A DNA stretch of 64,000 nt from Rhodoblastus acidophilus. GTDB lineage: Bacteria; Pseudomonadota; Alphaproteobacteria; Rhizobiales; Beijerinckiaceae. The stretch spans positions 1 through 64,000 of the forward strand of contig NZ_WNKS01000013.1 in the NCBI RefSeq assembly GCF_009720655.1. Reading direction: 5' to 3'. The notes beneath the pieces were generated by a model, which was not told the DNA's origin, made no database searches, and saw nothing but the letters and a program-made list of their open reading frames with translations. The position numbers and the translations under genes were made by a program. Numbering within the stretch: the stretch's first letter is position 1; each line of letters begins with the position of its first letter. Positions 41,613-50,401 of this stretch are shown in pieces.

Positions 41613-42709
41613 GCGGACGCCGGCGCGGCGTCCACCTGCTGGGCGCGGATGAGACGGTGGATGAAGTCGAGTTTTTGTTCGATGGTTCGCGAGAGAACGA
41701 AGGGATAGGCGTCCTGCTGGCCGAGCGAGCGCGTCAGACTGTTCAGCGCCACCGAAACCTGCGCCCACGCGGCGATCACCGCGTCGAACGTGTCGGCGTG
41801 ATAGGCGTCGACGGCGACATCGGTCTTCAGCGACCCGTCGCGCGCCGCGCGCACATCGAGCGAAAGCCCCAGCGCATGCGCCGTCTCCAGCGTATCGACG
41901 ATATGCATGTGGTGGGCAAAGCTTTCGGCAAAATCCTCCCAGGGATGCGCGGTCGCATAGGCGCTGATGAAAGCGCCCGGCCATTCGGGGGGCGCGCCTT
42001 GCGAATGATAGCGTTGCAGCGCCGCGCCATAATCGATCCGCTCGTCGCCGAACAGGCTTCGAAACGCGTCGAGCATATTGCCGTCGCGCACCAGGATGTC
42101 CCAGTAATAATGCCCGATCTCGTGGCGAAAATGGCCGAGCAAGGTGCGATAGGGCTCGCCCAGGCCGAGCCGTCGCCTTTCGCGCTCGTCGTCGTCGGCT
42201 TCGGCGATGTTGATGGTGATCAGCCCGGAATCGTGGCCGGTATAGATGCGCTTGACCCCGTTTTCCGTCTGCACGTCGCCGACGAGGTCGAACACCAGCG
42301 GCTCCGCGACGCCCTCGGCTTGCGTGGGCGTCGGCAGGCGCCAGCGGATCAGCGAATAGAACAGGTGCTGCTTGGCCTGCTCGACCCGCTGCCAGCGCAT
42401 GAGATTGCCAGGGATCGACAGATCGGGCGCCAAATGGTTGTGGCGGCACGACCGGCACATCGGCTGGTCGTCGTCAGCGCGGACCAGCCAGTTGCAGACG
42501 CCATGAGCGGCATTGGCGCAAAAATGGAAGTTTGAGGACGCGTCGCCAGCCGCGCGCCACACGGGACGCTCCCCCTCGGGCTCGATGGGATGAACGGCGA
42601 ACATGTTTTCGTGATCTGGCGAGTAGCCCAGTTTCGATCCGCAGGAAACGCAGCTCGAATTCCGGAAAAATACGGTAGATCCGCAGTTCTGGCAGATGAA
42701 ATGCTTCAT
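41609..42709 (-). CDS. Putative zinc-binding metallopeptidase with zinc-ribbon N-terminus
   Basis: This 366-residue cytoplasmic protein has two CxxC pairs at the N-terminus (CQNCG at 6-10, CVSCGSKLGYS at 20-30) and further Cys at 64, 72, 85 and 88. A gluzincin-like domain follows with HEIGHYYWD (His196 and His200) and a downstream Glu in the HPWEDFAESFAHHMH stretch. It matches the uncharacterised family annotated as putative zinc-binding metallopeptidase. The substrate is unknown. It is monocistronic apart from the small coupled ORF. Confidence 0.88.
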   Translation of the reverse strand: MKHFICQNCGSTVFFRNSSCVSCGSKLGYSPDHENMFAVHPIEPEGERPVWRAAGDASSNFHFCANAAHGVCNWLVRADDDQPMCRSCRHNHLAPDLSIPGNLMRWQRVEQAKQHLFYSLIRWRLPTPTQAEGVAEPLVFDLVGDVQTENGVKRIYTGHDSGLITINIAEADDDERERRRLGLGEPYRTLLGHFRHEIGHYYWDILVRDGNMLDAFRSLFGDERIDYGAALQRYHSQGAPPEWPGAFISAYATAHPWEDFAESFAHHMHIVDTLETAHALGLSLDVRAARDGSLKTDVAVDAYHADTFDAVIAAWAQVSVALNSLTRSLGQQDAYPFVLSRTIEQKLDFIHRLIRAQQVDAAPASA

Positions 42710-42804
42710 TTTCCAATCTTTCGGCGCGGCATTGGCGGAAAATACGCATCGAGCGCAGCGCGGCGCGGCTTGACGCCGCGCCCCGGCGCCAACATGATAG
42801 ACCT

Positions 42805-43074
42805 ATGCAAGATCACCAGGGTCATGACCTCCTGGACAGCCCCGCGACCTCGAAAGTCGAGCCGCCTGAGGCCGGGGAGACCGCGCCCTCCCCTCGCCCC
42901 AAGCCTGAACCGAACCTCGCCCACGACTTCAGCAACTTCGCGGTGGCGATCGTCAGCGCCGCCAATCTGTTGCAGAGGTTCAGCCACGACCCCGAGCGCG
43001 TGGCCGAGATCGCGAAACTATTGCGCGAAACGGGCGAGCGCGCCATCGACGCCTCCCGCCGTCTTCGCTCCTGA
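42805..43074 (+). CDS. Small protein resembling a stand-alone histidine-kinase dimerisation helix
   Basis: This 89-residue protein has a disordered Pro/Glu-rich first half, then LAHDFSNFAVAIVSAANLLQ, which resembles the H-box helix of hybrid histidine kinases (LAHDFNNLL). A second helix (RVAEIAKLLRETGERAIDAS) follows. There is no ATPase domain. It could be a phosphotransfer-like element, a decayed kinase, or coincidence. The ribosome binding site before ATG 42805 is weak. It is divergent from the metallopeptidase and borders the decay zone at 43075-43880. Confidence 0.5.
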   Translation: MQDHQGHDLLDSPATSKVEPPEAGETAPSPRPKPEPNLAHDFSNFAVAIVSAANLLQRFSHDPERVAEIAKLLRETGERAIDASRRLRS

Positions 43075-43085
43075 CGCACATCATG

Positions 43086-43316
43086 TCAGGCCAGCGGCGC
43101 CATGAACGTGCCCATCGTGTCGTCGGCGGCGGCGCGGCCCATGCCGAAATCACCGCCGGTGATCAGCGCTGTCCGACCCGCCAGCCACCCCGAACCGTGA
43201 AAGCCGTGCTCGCCATGCTCCGGGCGCGGCGCCCTTTTCGATGCCAGCCCCGGCAAGCGCTGCCGCTGTCGCGGGAACGGCGGTTTTGGATTTTTTGAAA
43301 TCGGGTTGTCGAGCAT
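43086..43316 (-). pseudogene. Truncated short-chain dehydrogenase, N-terminal 60 codons
   Basis: The reading NPKPPFPRQRQRLPGLASKR, then GSGWLAGRTALITGGDFGMG, matches the N-terminus of the long-lead SDR group (YghA-like), ending in its NAD-binding TGGDSGIGR motif with two changes. After RAAA the similarity stops and a TGA follows, so at least 200 residues (most of the fold) are gone. The start region carries a 22-base tandem duplication. Confidence 0.7.
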
Positions 43317-43338
43317 TTGAAATCGGGTTGTCGAGCAT
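43295..43338 (-). repeat. 22-base perfect tandem duplication at the SDR remnant start
   Basis: Positions 43295-43316 and 43317-43338 are identical (TTGAAATCGGGTTGTCGAGC, then AT). On the minus strand each copy begins with the start codon of the remnant. Because 22 is not a multiple of 3, the outer ATG reads a wrong frame. Confidence 0.9.
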
Positions 43339-43586
43339 GTTGAAACCTCGCCCCGCTATACGCCTCGCGAAAGCAAACGTTCCCCTGGACCTCCGTCGCG
43401 GCAACTGCGTAACATCCCGCATCGCGCGGAACCCATGCGCGTCATCCCGGGCAGAGGGACGCGACCGTGCGCTTTCATCAGGTCGACCGCCAGAGCAAGC
43501 AGCGCATCAAATATCAGAAGCTGGCGCCCGGTCGCGGGGCGCCAACTGATCGTGCGGAGGCGCTTCTCCCGCCGCGAACATTGTGA

Positions 43587-43880
43587 GATCTCAACGTCTT
43601 CGATCTCGACCTCGACGAGACCGTCAACTTCGCGGCGGTGCGCGACGCCGCGCTCCTGATCCGCGAACTGCTGGAGGCGGCGCGGCTGAAAAGCTGGCCG
43701 CGGCTGTCGGGCGGCAAGGACGCGCATGTGGTCGCGCCGCTCGATTGGCGCGATTTTTTCCGCGCGGTCTGCGAACGCGTTCATGCTTCGCAATGCGGCG
43801 CGACGCCAGGACCCCTGGGCGGATCCTTCCAACGTCAAGCAGGGGATTCGTCCGGGCGCGCCAAATTTCTTGCGTCAGCG
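43587..43880 (+). pseudogene. Remnant of the DNA ligase D polymerase domain
   Basis: One frame reads VFDLDLDETVNFAAVRDAAL, LIRELLEAARLKSWPRLSGG, then KDAHVVAPL, which matches the LigD primase-polymerase motifs (FDLDP, the SGGKGLHVVVPL block). A TGA precedes it at 43584-43586. After about 43780 the match moves to another frame, DPWADPSNVKQGIRPGAPNF, resembling the end of the same domain, so the intervening metal-binding part is deleted. The ligase and nuclease domains are absent. This is a dead fragment of a non-homologous end-joining gene. Confidence 0.65.
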
Positions 43881-44120
43881 CCCCATGCCGGAGGCGCGGT
43901 AATTCCGCCAGTCCGGCGTCACCTGACAATCGCGCGAGCCACAGTGCTCGCAGCGAAACCGACGGGCTCGAAGAATAAGCGGAAACGGCGTGTCGTCGGG
44001 CAGGTGCAGCGCATCGAAGTCCACGGCGCCGGAATGTTTGCAATCGCGGCACAGGGGCAGCACGCCCGTCAGGCCCATGCGCTTGAGATCGGCGATGGTG
44101 GGGGGAGCGGACTCGGCCAT
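43875..44120 (-). CDS. Small zinc-ribbon protein of unknown function
   Basis: This 81-residue protein has two cysteine pairs placed as a zinc ribbon: PLCRDCKHSG near residue 23 and FRCEHCGSRDCQV near 56. Between them is DALHLPDDTPFPLILRARRF. Proteins of this wording are common and unnamed in Rhizobiales. Intact, unlike its neighbours at 43086-43880. It precedes the epimerase-like gene on the same strand. Confidence 0.75.
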   Translation of the reverse strand: MAESAPPTIADLKRMGLTGVLPLCRDCKHSGAVDFDALHLPDDTPFPLILRARRFRCEHCGSRDCQVTPDWRNYRASGMGR

Positions 44121-44145
44121 GCGCCCACCATAAGCCGATTCGCGC

Positions 44146-45111
44146 TCACGTGATCTTCAGCGCCTTCAAGGTTTCGCCGACCGCCTGCGAAAACGACGTG
44201 TGCGGCTCCCGTCCCAGAAAGGCGACCAGTTTCGAATTGTCGAGCCGGACCGGCGTGCGCCAGAGATAGCGCAGCTTGACAATCTCGCGCGGCGTCTGCT
44301 GGAACAGGCCGGCGACGCCGATCCACCTCCAGGGCAGCGCGTTCACCTTCATTTCCGGGCGTCCCAGCATTTCGGCGATGGCGCGAACCATCCAGAGACC
44401 GTTCGGGTCCCAGTGTCCGGCGAAATGGAAGCGCGCGAACGGCGGCAATTCGCCAGCGCGGTCGAGCAGGCGCGCAAAAGTTTCGCCGGCGTCGGGAAGA
44501 TAGGCCCAGCTATGGCCGACGCGCGCTTCGCCGGGATAGGTGATCGAACGCAGCCGCGTTCCCGGCGTGACCATGGACTGGCTGAACCAGTTGTTGCCCG
44601 GCAAGGGGCCAAAAAAGTCGCCGAAACGCACGATCAGCGCGGTCGCGCGGCCCCTGGCGGCCTCCTCGATCCGGCGCTCCATCTCGGCGCGGATGCGCCC
44701 CTTGGCGGTGCGCGGGTGCTGCGGCGAGTCCTCGCGAAGCACCGGAAAGGCGTCGGGGCCGTAATTAAAAATATTTCCCGGCAGCACGATCCGGGCGCCG
44801 ACGTCCTGGGCGGCGGCGAGGGTGTTGTCGAGCATCGGCAGGACCAGTTTGCCCCAGTCGCGGAAGCGCGGCGGGTTCACGGCGTGGACGATCACCGAAA
44901 CGCCCTCGGCGGCGCGGCGGACGTCCTGCGCGTTCATCGCGTCGCCCTTGATCCAGGTCGCCGCCGCGAGCGAATCGGCGCCCAAAACCTCGCCACGGAC
45001 GTTGCGCGCCAGCGCGACCAGCTCCCAGCCGTGGCGCAACAGGGCCGCGGCGGTCTCACCGCCGATGCCGCCCGTCGCGCCGAGCACCAGCGCCTTGTTT
45101 GCCTTCGCCAT
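44146..45111 (-). CDS. NAD-dependent epimerase/dehydratase family protein
   Basis: This 321-residue extended SDR begins ALVLGATGGIGGETAAALLR (NAD(P) motif GxxGxxG) and contains VIVHAVNPPRF, ARIVLPGNIFNYGPDAFPVL and LIVRFGDFFGPLPGNNWFSQ. The typical active-site YxxxK is not obvious, as in several NAD-binding reductase-like or sugar-epimerase-like members. The start at ATG 45111 has GGGAGGAG upstream; the frame stays open far upstream but there overlaps the divergent SDR gene. It is divergent from 45307. Confidence 0.85.
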   Translation of the reverse strand: MAKANKALVLGATGGIGGETAAALLRHGWELVALARNVRGEVLGADSLAAATWIKGDAMNAQDVRRAAEGVSVIVHAVNPPRFRDWGKLVLPMLDNTLAAAQDVGARIVLPGNIFNYGPDAFPVLREDSPQHPRTAKGRIRAEMERRIEEAARGRATALIVRFGDFFGPLPGNNWFSQSMVTPGTRLRSITYPGEARVGHSWAYLPDAGETFARLLDRAGELPPFARFHFAGHWDPNGLWMVRAIAEMLGRPEMKVNALPWRWIGVAGLFQQTPREIVKLRYLWRTPVRLDNSKLVAFLGREPHTSFSQAVGETLKALKIT

Positions 45112-45306
45112 GGCCGCTCCTCCCGTCGCCCACGAAGAGATTCGCTTCATAAAAGCGGCAAGAGGGCGCACGGTTCCCGCCACCACACTTGCGTTCCGCC
45201 TTGCGTGGGGGGCGATCGATTCCACCGCTGGAAACAACGCTCGCACCGGACCGCTGAGGCGCCGCATAATGGCGGTCAACCCTGCGTCCCGCGGAGGGAA
45301 GATCCA

Positions 45307-46194
45307 ATGAGCACACGCGTTGAGGAGAAAAAAACCGCCCTGGTCACCGGAGCGAATTCGGGGCTGGGCAAAGCCGTCGCCAAGGCCTTGGCGGCCGAGG
45401 GCATGCGCGTTGGCCTGGTGGCGCGTGACCGCGTCCGGGGCGAGGCGGCGCTCGCCGACATCCGCGCCGCCACGGGCAACGGCGATCTGCATCTTTTCAT
45501 CGCCGATCTGGCGGACCAGTCGGCGATCCGCGGCCTGGCGCAAGCGGTCCGCCAAAAATTCGAGCATCTGCACCTGCTGGTGAACAACGCCGGCACGGCT
45601 TTTCCCGAGCGACGGCTCAGCCCCGAAGGGATCGAGCGCGCGCTGGCGGTCAACCACCTCGGCCCGTTCCTCCTCACCAACCTGCTGCTCGATCTGCTCG
45701 TGGCGAGCGCTCCGGCGCGGATCGTCAATGTCGGCACGCGCATGAACACGGCGATGGATTTCGCCGATCTGAACTGGGACAAGCGCCCCTACAGCATGAT
45801 GCAGGCTTATGGCCAGTCCAAGCTCGGCAACCTGCATTTCACCTTCGAACTGGCGCGCCGTCTCCAGGGGAGCGGCGTGACGGTCAATTGCGTTTTTCCC
45901 GGCGTCTTCAACTCGAATCTCGGCGGGACCGACGGCGCCCAAAACCTGTTCTGGAAGCTCGTCGCCCGCCTGCTGGGCTGGGCGATCCCGTCCGCCGAGC
46001 AGGCGGCGCGCCGCGTGCTGCATGTCGCCACTGCGCCGGAACTGGCGAACGCCAGCGGCCAGTATTTTGGAGACCGCAAGACGCTTCCCGCGCCCGCGCA
46101 GGCGCTCGATCCCGAGGCGAACCGCCGCCTGTGGCACATCAGCGAAGCTTTGACGGCCCTCGACCGCCCGGAACGGCAGGCCGTCGGCGCATAA
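45307..46194 (+). CDS. Short-chain dehydrogenase/reductase (retinol dehydrogenase-like)
   Basis: This 295-residue classical SDR has TALVTGANSGLGKAVAKALA, LHLLVNNAGTAFPERR and the catalytic YGQSKLGN (Tyr and Lys). The catalytic Ser position reads VNVGTRMN, so Gly/Thr replaces the usual Ser-Ser. It resembles RDH11/12-like bacterial SDRs whose substrates are unknown. GGAGGGAAG precedes ATG 45307. The 195-base divergent gap to the epimerase-like gene may be a shared control region. Confidence 0.88.
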   Translation: MSTRVEEKKTALVTGANSGLGKAVAKALAAEGMRVGLVARDRVRGEAALADIRAATGNGDLHLFIADLADQSAIRGLAQAVRQKFEHLHLLVNNAGTAFPERRLSPEGIERALAVNHLGPFLLTNLLLDLLVASAPARIVNVGTRMNTAMDFADLNWDKRPYSMMQAYGQSKLGNLHFTFELARRLQGSGVTVNCVFPGVFNSNLGGTDGAQNLFWKLVARLLGWAIPSAEQAARRVLHVATAPELANASGQYFGDRKTLPAPAQALDPEANRRLWHISEALTALDRPERQAVGA

Positions 46195-46206
46195 GCGCCG
46201 TCGCGA

Positions 46207-47163
46207 TCACTCCGCAGCCGGCGCGGCCGCCTCGTCATGCGGCTTCAAAAAGCCGTCATAGGAGCGGGTGACGGCGTCGAGCATTTCGAAATGCGGGAAA
46301 GCGCCCGAAGGAAACACCTCGAAACTCCAATTCGAGCGACCTTCGACATAGGTTTTATGGCGATAGTCGACAAAATCCCCGCGCACGCCATGCGCCATCC
46401 AAACCGGATGGGTCAGGCCCTGATACAGAAGCAGCGCATCGTTGCTGAACAGATAGCCGGAGACGAAATCATAGGGCGCGTGTCGCGCGCCCGGCTGATG
46501 GGTGGTGAGATAGGCATAATCCCACATGCCCTGGTCGAACTCCGACGACCCGAAAGTCTTCTTCAAGAAATACTTGATGCTGGGTCGGCTGGTCAGCAGC
46601 TCGAAAAAGCCTTCGCTCCACAACGGGAAATCGAAAGCCGCGCGCAGCCAGGATTTTCCGCGCGTGCCGCCGTTGGCGTCGTCGCGGGCCACACCTTCAA
46701 AACCGGTCGGGCTTATGAAGGCCAGCGTGCGGAAACTGGCTGGCCGCTCAAGGGAGGCGCGGGCGAGAAACTCGCAGGACAGCGACAAGGCCAGGGCGTC
46801 GACCGGGCCGGCGTGGCGGCGGTGGATTTCATCGACCGCCGCATGGATCGCGCCCGTCATGATCTCGATCGTGTACTCGCGATCGCTGCGGTCGGACTGG
46901 CCGAAGCCGGGAAGATCGATCGCATAGACCGGCCGCTTGCCGGCATAATGGTCAAACAGCGGCTTGACCTCATAAGCGGACGGGGTCGCGTTGATGCTGT
47001 GGATCAGAAGCAAGGGGACGCCAGGGACATCAACACCGGCGCTGTAGATCGCGATCCGTCCGTAGGGCGTGTTGATGTCGGTGCGGTCGCCCGACAGCGG
47101 ATCGGTGAGCGGGGGGTAGTCCTGGCGCTCCACAGACGTTTTTTCCAAGGCAATTTCATTCAT
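46207..47163 (-). CDS. Alpha/beta hydrolase
   Basis: This 318-residue hydrolase-fold protein has LLLIHSINATPSAYEVKPLF (oxyanion region), VYAIDLPGFGQSDRSDREYT, and a nucleophile elbow reading ALSLSCEF, where the usual GxSxG is S-x-S-x-E. A late acid/His pair is plausible (GVRGDFVDYR, SGAFPHFEMLD). The cap domain is helical and rich in aromatic residues. Soluble; no signal peptide. The start is ATG 47163 (MNEIALEKTS); the in-frame extension to 47205 lacks family character. Convergent with the SDR gene. Confidence 0.85.
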   Translation of the reverse strand: MNEIALEKTSVERQDYPPLTDPLSGDRTDINTPYGRIAIYSAGVDVPGVPLLLIHSINATPSAYEVKPLFDHYAGKRPVYAIDLPGFGQSDRSDREYTIEIMTGAIHAAVDEIHRRHAGPVDALALSLSCEFLARASLERPASFRTLAFISPTGFEGVARDDANGGTRGKSWLRAAFDFPLWSEGFFELLTSRPSIKYFLKKTFGSSEFDQGMWDYAYLTTHQPGARHAPYDFVSGYLFSNDALLLYQGLTHPVWMAHGVRGDFVDYRHKTYVEGRSNWSFEVFPSGAFPHFEMLDAVTRSYDGFLKPHDEAAAPAAE

Positions 47164-47272
47164 CAGGCACTCTCCCAGCTTCCAGCGCGGCGAGCATTGC
47201 GCCAAAAATCAATCCTTGATCGTCGCAGGTCCGCCACGGCGAGGCAATGCTTGGCTTCGTCATCCGTTCCAT
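47156..47272 (-). CDS. Possible 38-residue leader ORF before the hydrolase
   Basis: ATG 47272 opens MERMTKPSIASPWRTCDDQG followed by LIFGAMLAALEAGRVPDE and ends inside the hydrolase start region (8-base overlap). It could be a small coupled protein or chance. No strong ribosome binding site is seen. The 260-base gap between the hydrolase and polA otherwise carries only promoter-sized sequence. Confidence 0.25.
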   Translation of the reverse strand: MERMTKPSIASPWRTCDDQGLIFGAMLAALEAGRVPDE

Positions 47273-47423
47273 GACGTGATGTCGCACCCGGCTTTTATCC
47301 AGCTCCGGGTTTGCCGCGAGAGTTGGCCCCGTTCGCTTTGGCGCCGGCTTTTGGATTCCCCTGGGGTGAGGCTTGCCTTTCGTGTATGAGTTGTCCACCC
47401 CATCGGTCTGGTCCACGAAGCGG

Positions 47424-50369
47424 ATGACTCAAACCAATAAACTCTCCCCCGGCGATCACGTCTTTCTCGTCGACGGGTCGAATTTCATCTTTCGCGCCTA
47501 TTTCCAGTCGATTCGCCAGGACCAGAAATACAATTACCGCGCCGACCGGCTGCCCACCGGCGCGGTGCGGCTGTTCTGCGCCAAGCTCCTGCAATTCGTC
47601 CGCGACGGCGCGGCCGGCATCAAACCCACCCATCTCGCCATCATTTTCGACAAGAGCGAAAACTCGTTCCGGAAGGAGATTTATCCGGAGTACAAGGCCA
47701 ACCGCTCGGAGCCGCCGGAAGACCTTGTGCCGCAATTCCCGCTGTTTCGCGCCGCCGTCCGGGCCTTTGGTCTCGAGCCGGTGGAGCAGGACGTTTACGA
47801 GGCCGACGATCTCATCGCCACCTACGCGCTTCAGGCGGCGGAAGCGGGGGCGGATGTCACCATCGTCTCCGCCGACAAGGACTTGATGCAGCTGATTCGC
47901 CCCTGCGTCTCCATGTACGACCCCGCGTCCGGCGAGCGCGAGGAGCGGCGCATCGGGCGCGACGAGGTCATCGCCTATTTCGGCGCGCCTCCCGAAAAGG
48001 TGGTGGACATCCAGGCTCTCGCTGGCGACTCGACCGACAATGTGCCGGGCGCGCCGGGGATCGGCGTCAAGACCGCCGCGCAGCTGATCGGCGAATATGG
48101 TGATCTCGACACGCTGCTGACCCGCGCCGGCGAGATCAAGCAGAACAAGCGGCGCGAAACCCTCACCAATCCGGCCGTCGTCGAAAAGGTGCTTCTGTCG
48201 AAAAAACTCGTCGCCCTGGTCGATGACGTCGCTGTGACAACGCCGCTGTCCGACCTGCGCTTGCGGCAGCCCGACGGCAAAACCCTGGTCGCCTTCCTCA
48301 AGGCGATGGAGTTCACCACCATCACCCGCCGCGTCGCCGAAATTTTTGATGTGGACGCGGGCGCCATCGATCCAGACCCCACCTTTGTCGGCGCCGGCGG
48401 CTGGCGCGGGCGCGACGGCGCGGTCTCCGCCCGCCCCGCGCCCGAACCACCGGCCGCCCCGGCCCAAGTCGCCGGCCCCAAAGCCTTTGCGACCGCGCGG
48501 GCGCAAGCCGCAAAAACCCCGGTCGAGCGCGAAAAATATGTTTGCCTATCCTCGCTCGATCAGGTGCGGGACTGGGTGAAGGCCACTTTCGAAGCCGGTT
48601 TCATCTGTTTCGACACGGAAACGGATTCGCTCGACGCCATGCAAGCCAATCTGGTCGGCGTTTCGCTGGCGCTCGGCCCCAACCGCGCCTGCTACATCCC
48701 GTTCGGCCACAGAGCGGGCGCGGAAGACCTGTTCGGCGCCGATTTTTTGCCCGGCCAACTGCCGCTGCGCGAAACGCTCGACCTGCTGAAACCGCTGCTG
48801 ACCGCGCCGTCGGTGGTCAAGATCGCACAGAACGTCAAATATGACTGGCTCGTCCTGGCCCAGCACGGCATCGAGGTCGCGCCGATCCAGGACACGATGC
48901 TCGCCTCCTATACGCTCGACGCCGGGCTCAACGGTCACGGCATGGACGAGCTGGCGCTCAAATTTTTGGAACATCGGCCCATTCCGTTCGGCGAGGTCGC
49001 GGGGCAGGGCAAAAGTTTTATCGGTTTTGCGCGCGTCGCCCTCGACAAGGCCACGGAATATTCGGCCGAGGACGCCGACGTCACGCTTCGACTTTGGGAC
49101 GTGTTGCAGCCCCGCCTCGCGGCGGAGGGCATGACCACCGTTTATGAGACGCTGGAGCGGCCCATGCCCGTGGTGCTCGCGCGGATGGAGCGGCGCGGCA
49201 TCTGCGTCGACCGCGCCATCCTGTCGCGCCTGTCGGGCGAATTCGCGCAGGACATGGCGCGGCTGGAGGCGGACGCGCATGAAATGGCGGGCGAGGCGTT
49301 CAATCTTGGCTCACCGAAACAGGTCGGCGACATCCTGTTCGGAAAATTCGGCCTGCCCGGGGCGAAGAAGACGCCGACGGGCGCCTGGTCGACCTCGGCG
49401 AGCGTGCTCGACGATCTCGCCGAGCAGGGCAACGATCTCGCACGCAAATTGCTGGACTGGCGGCAAGTCCAAAAGCTGCGCTCGACCTATGCGGAGAATT
49501 TGCCGCGCTATGTTAATCCCCTGACAGGGCGCGTACACACCTCCTACGCTTTGGCCGCGACCTCAACGGGCAGACTGTCTTCGTCCGAACCCAACCTGCA
49601 AAACATTCCCGTGCGCAACGAGGCCGGCCGCAAAATCCGCCGCGCCTTCATCGCCGCGCCGGGCCAAAAACTGATTTCGGCGGACTATTCGCAGATCGAG
49701 TTACGGCTGCTCGCCCATATCGCCGACATTCCCCAGCTCAAGCAGGCGTTTGCGGAGGGGCAGGACATTCACGCGCGCACGGCGTCCGAGATTTTCGGGG
49801 TTCCCGTGGAGGGCATGCCGGGCGAAATCCGGCGACGCGCCAAGGCGATCAATTTCGGCATCGTCTACGGCATTTCCGCCTTCGGCCTCGCCAACCAGCT
49901 CGGCATTTCGCGCGAAGAGGCGGGGGCCTATATAAAACTCTATTTCGAGCGCTTCCCGGGCATCCGCGCTTATATGGATCGCACGAAAAAGCTGTGCCGA
50001 GACCAGGGCTTTGTCAGTACTCTGTTCGGGCGCAAATGCCACTATCCCCGTATCACGGCGAGCAACGCCTCGGAACGGGCGTTCAACGAACGCGCGGCGA
50101 TCAACGCGCCAATCCAGGGCGCGGCGGCCGACATCATCAGGCGGGCGATGATCCGCATGGACGACGCGCTCGCGGCTGCAAACCTGTCGGCGCAAATGCT
50201 GTTGCAGGTGCATGACGAACTGGTGTTCGAGGCGCCCGAGGCCGAGGTCGAGTCGACCATAACAGTGGTTCGAAAAGTGATGGAGGGCGCGGCGCTGCCG
50301 GCGGTGGACCTGTCCGTGCCGTTGCTGGTGGAGGCGCGGGCGGCCGACAATTGGGACGAGGCGCATTGA
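47424..50369 (+). CDS. polA: DNA polymerase I
   Basis: It fills gaps in repair and removes Okazaki primers. The 981 residues comprise a 5'-3' exonuclease (FLVDGSNFIFRAYFQSIRQD, YEADDLIATYALQAAEAGAD, SGDSTDNVPGAPGIGVKTA-like), a 3'-5' proofreading domain with intact FDTETDSLDAMQANLVGVSL, and the family A polymerase: motif A DYSQIELRLLAHI, motif B RRAKAINFGIVYGIS, motif C VHDELVFE. The start is ATG 47424; an in-frame ATG at 47373 adds 17 residues without domain match. It stands alone. Confidence 0.97.
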   Translation: MTQTNKLSPGDHVFLVDGSNFIFRAYFQSIRQDQKYNYRADRLPTGAVRLFCAKLLQFVRDGAAGIKPTHLAIIFDKSENSFRKEIYPEYKANRSEPPEDLVPQFPLFRAAVRAFGLEPVEQDVYEADDLIATYALQAAEAGADVTIVSADKDLMQLIRPCVSMYDPASGEREERRIGRDEVIAYFGAPPEKVVDIQALAGDSTDNVPGAPGIGVKTAAQLIGEYGDLDTLLTRAGEIKQNKRRETLTNPAVVEKVLLSKKLVALVDDVAVTTPLSDLRLRQPDGKTLVAFLKAMEFTTITRRVAEIFDVDAGAIDPDPTFVGAGGWRGRDGAVSARPAPEPPAAPAQVAGPKAFATARAQAAKTPVEREKYVCLSSLDQVRDWVKATFEAGFICFDTETDSLDAMQANLVGVSLALGPNRACYIPFGHRAGAEDLFGADFLPGQLPLRETLDLLKPLLTAPSVVKIAQNVKYDWLVLAQHGIEVAPIQDTMLASYTLDAGLNGHGMDELALKFLEHRPIPFGEVAGQGKSFIGFARVALDKATEYSAEDADVTLRLWDVLQPRLAAEGMTTVYETLERPMPVVLARMERRGICVDRAILSRLSGEFAQDMARLEADAHEMAGEAFNLGSPKQVGDILFGKFGLPGAKKTPTGAWSTSASVLDDLAEQGNDLARKLLDWRQVQKLRSTYAENLPRYVNPLTGRVHTSYALAATSTGRLSSSEPNLQNIPVRNEAGRKIRRAFIAAPGQKLISADYSQIELRLLAHIADIPQLKQAFAEGQDIHARTASEIFGVPVEGMPGEIRRRAKAINFGIVYGISAFGLANQLGISREEAGAYIKLYFERFPGIRAYMDRTKKLCRDQGFVSTLFGRKCHYPRITASNASERAFNERAAINAPIQGAAADIIRRAMIRMDDALAAANLSAQMLLQVHDELVFEAPEAEVESTITVVRKVMEGAALPAVDLSVPLLVEARAADNWDEAH

Positions 50370-50401
50370 CGCTCGCCTGAGCGCTCCCCGACGTCTGGCT
50401 G

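Noticed and set aside
45112-46137. Upstream extension of the epimerase-like frame (44146-45111) to 46137
   Set aside because: It would overlap the whole divergent SDR gene, while ATG 45111 has a strong ribosome binding site and opens directly into the NAD motif.
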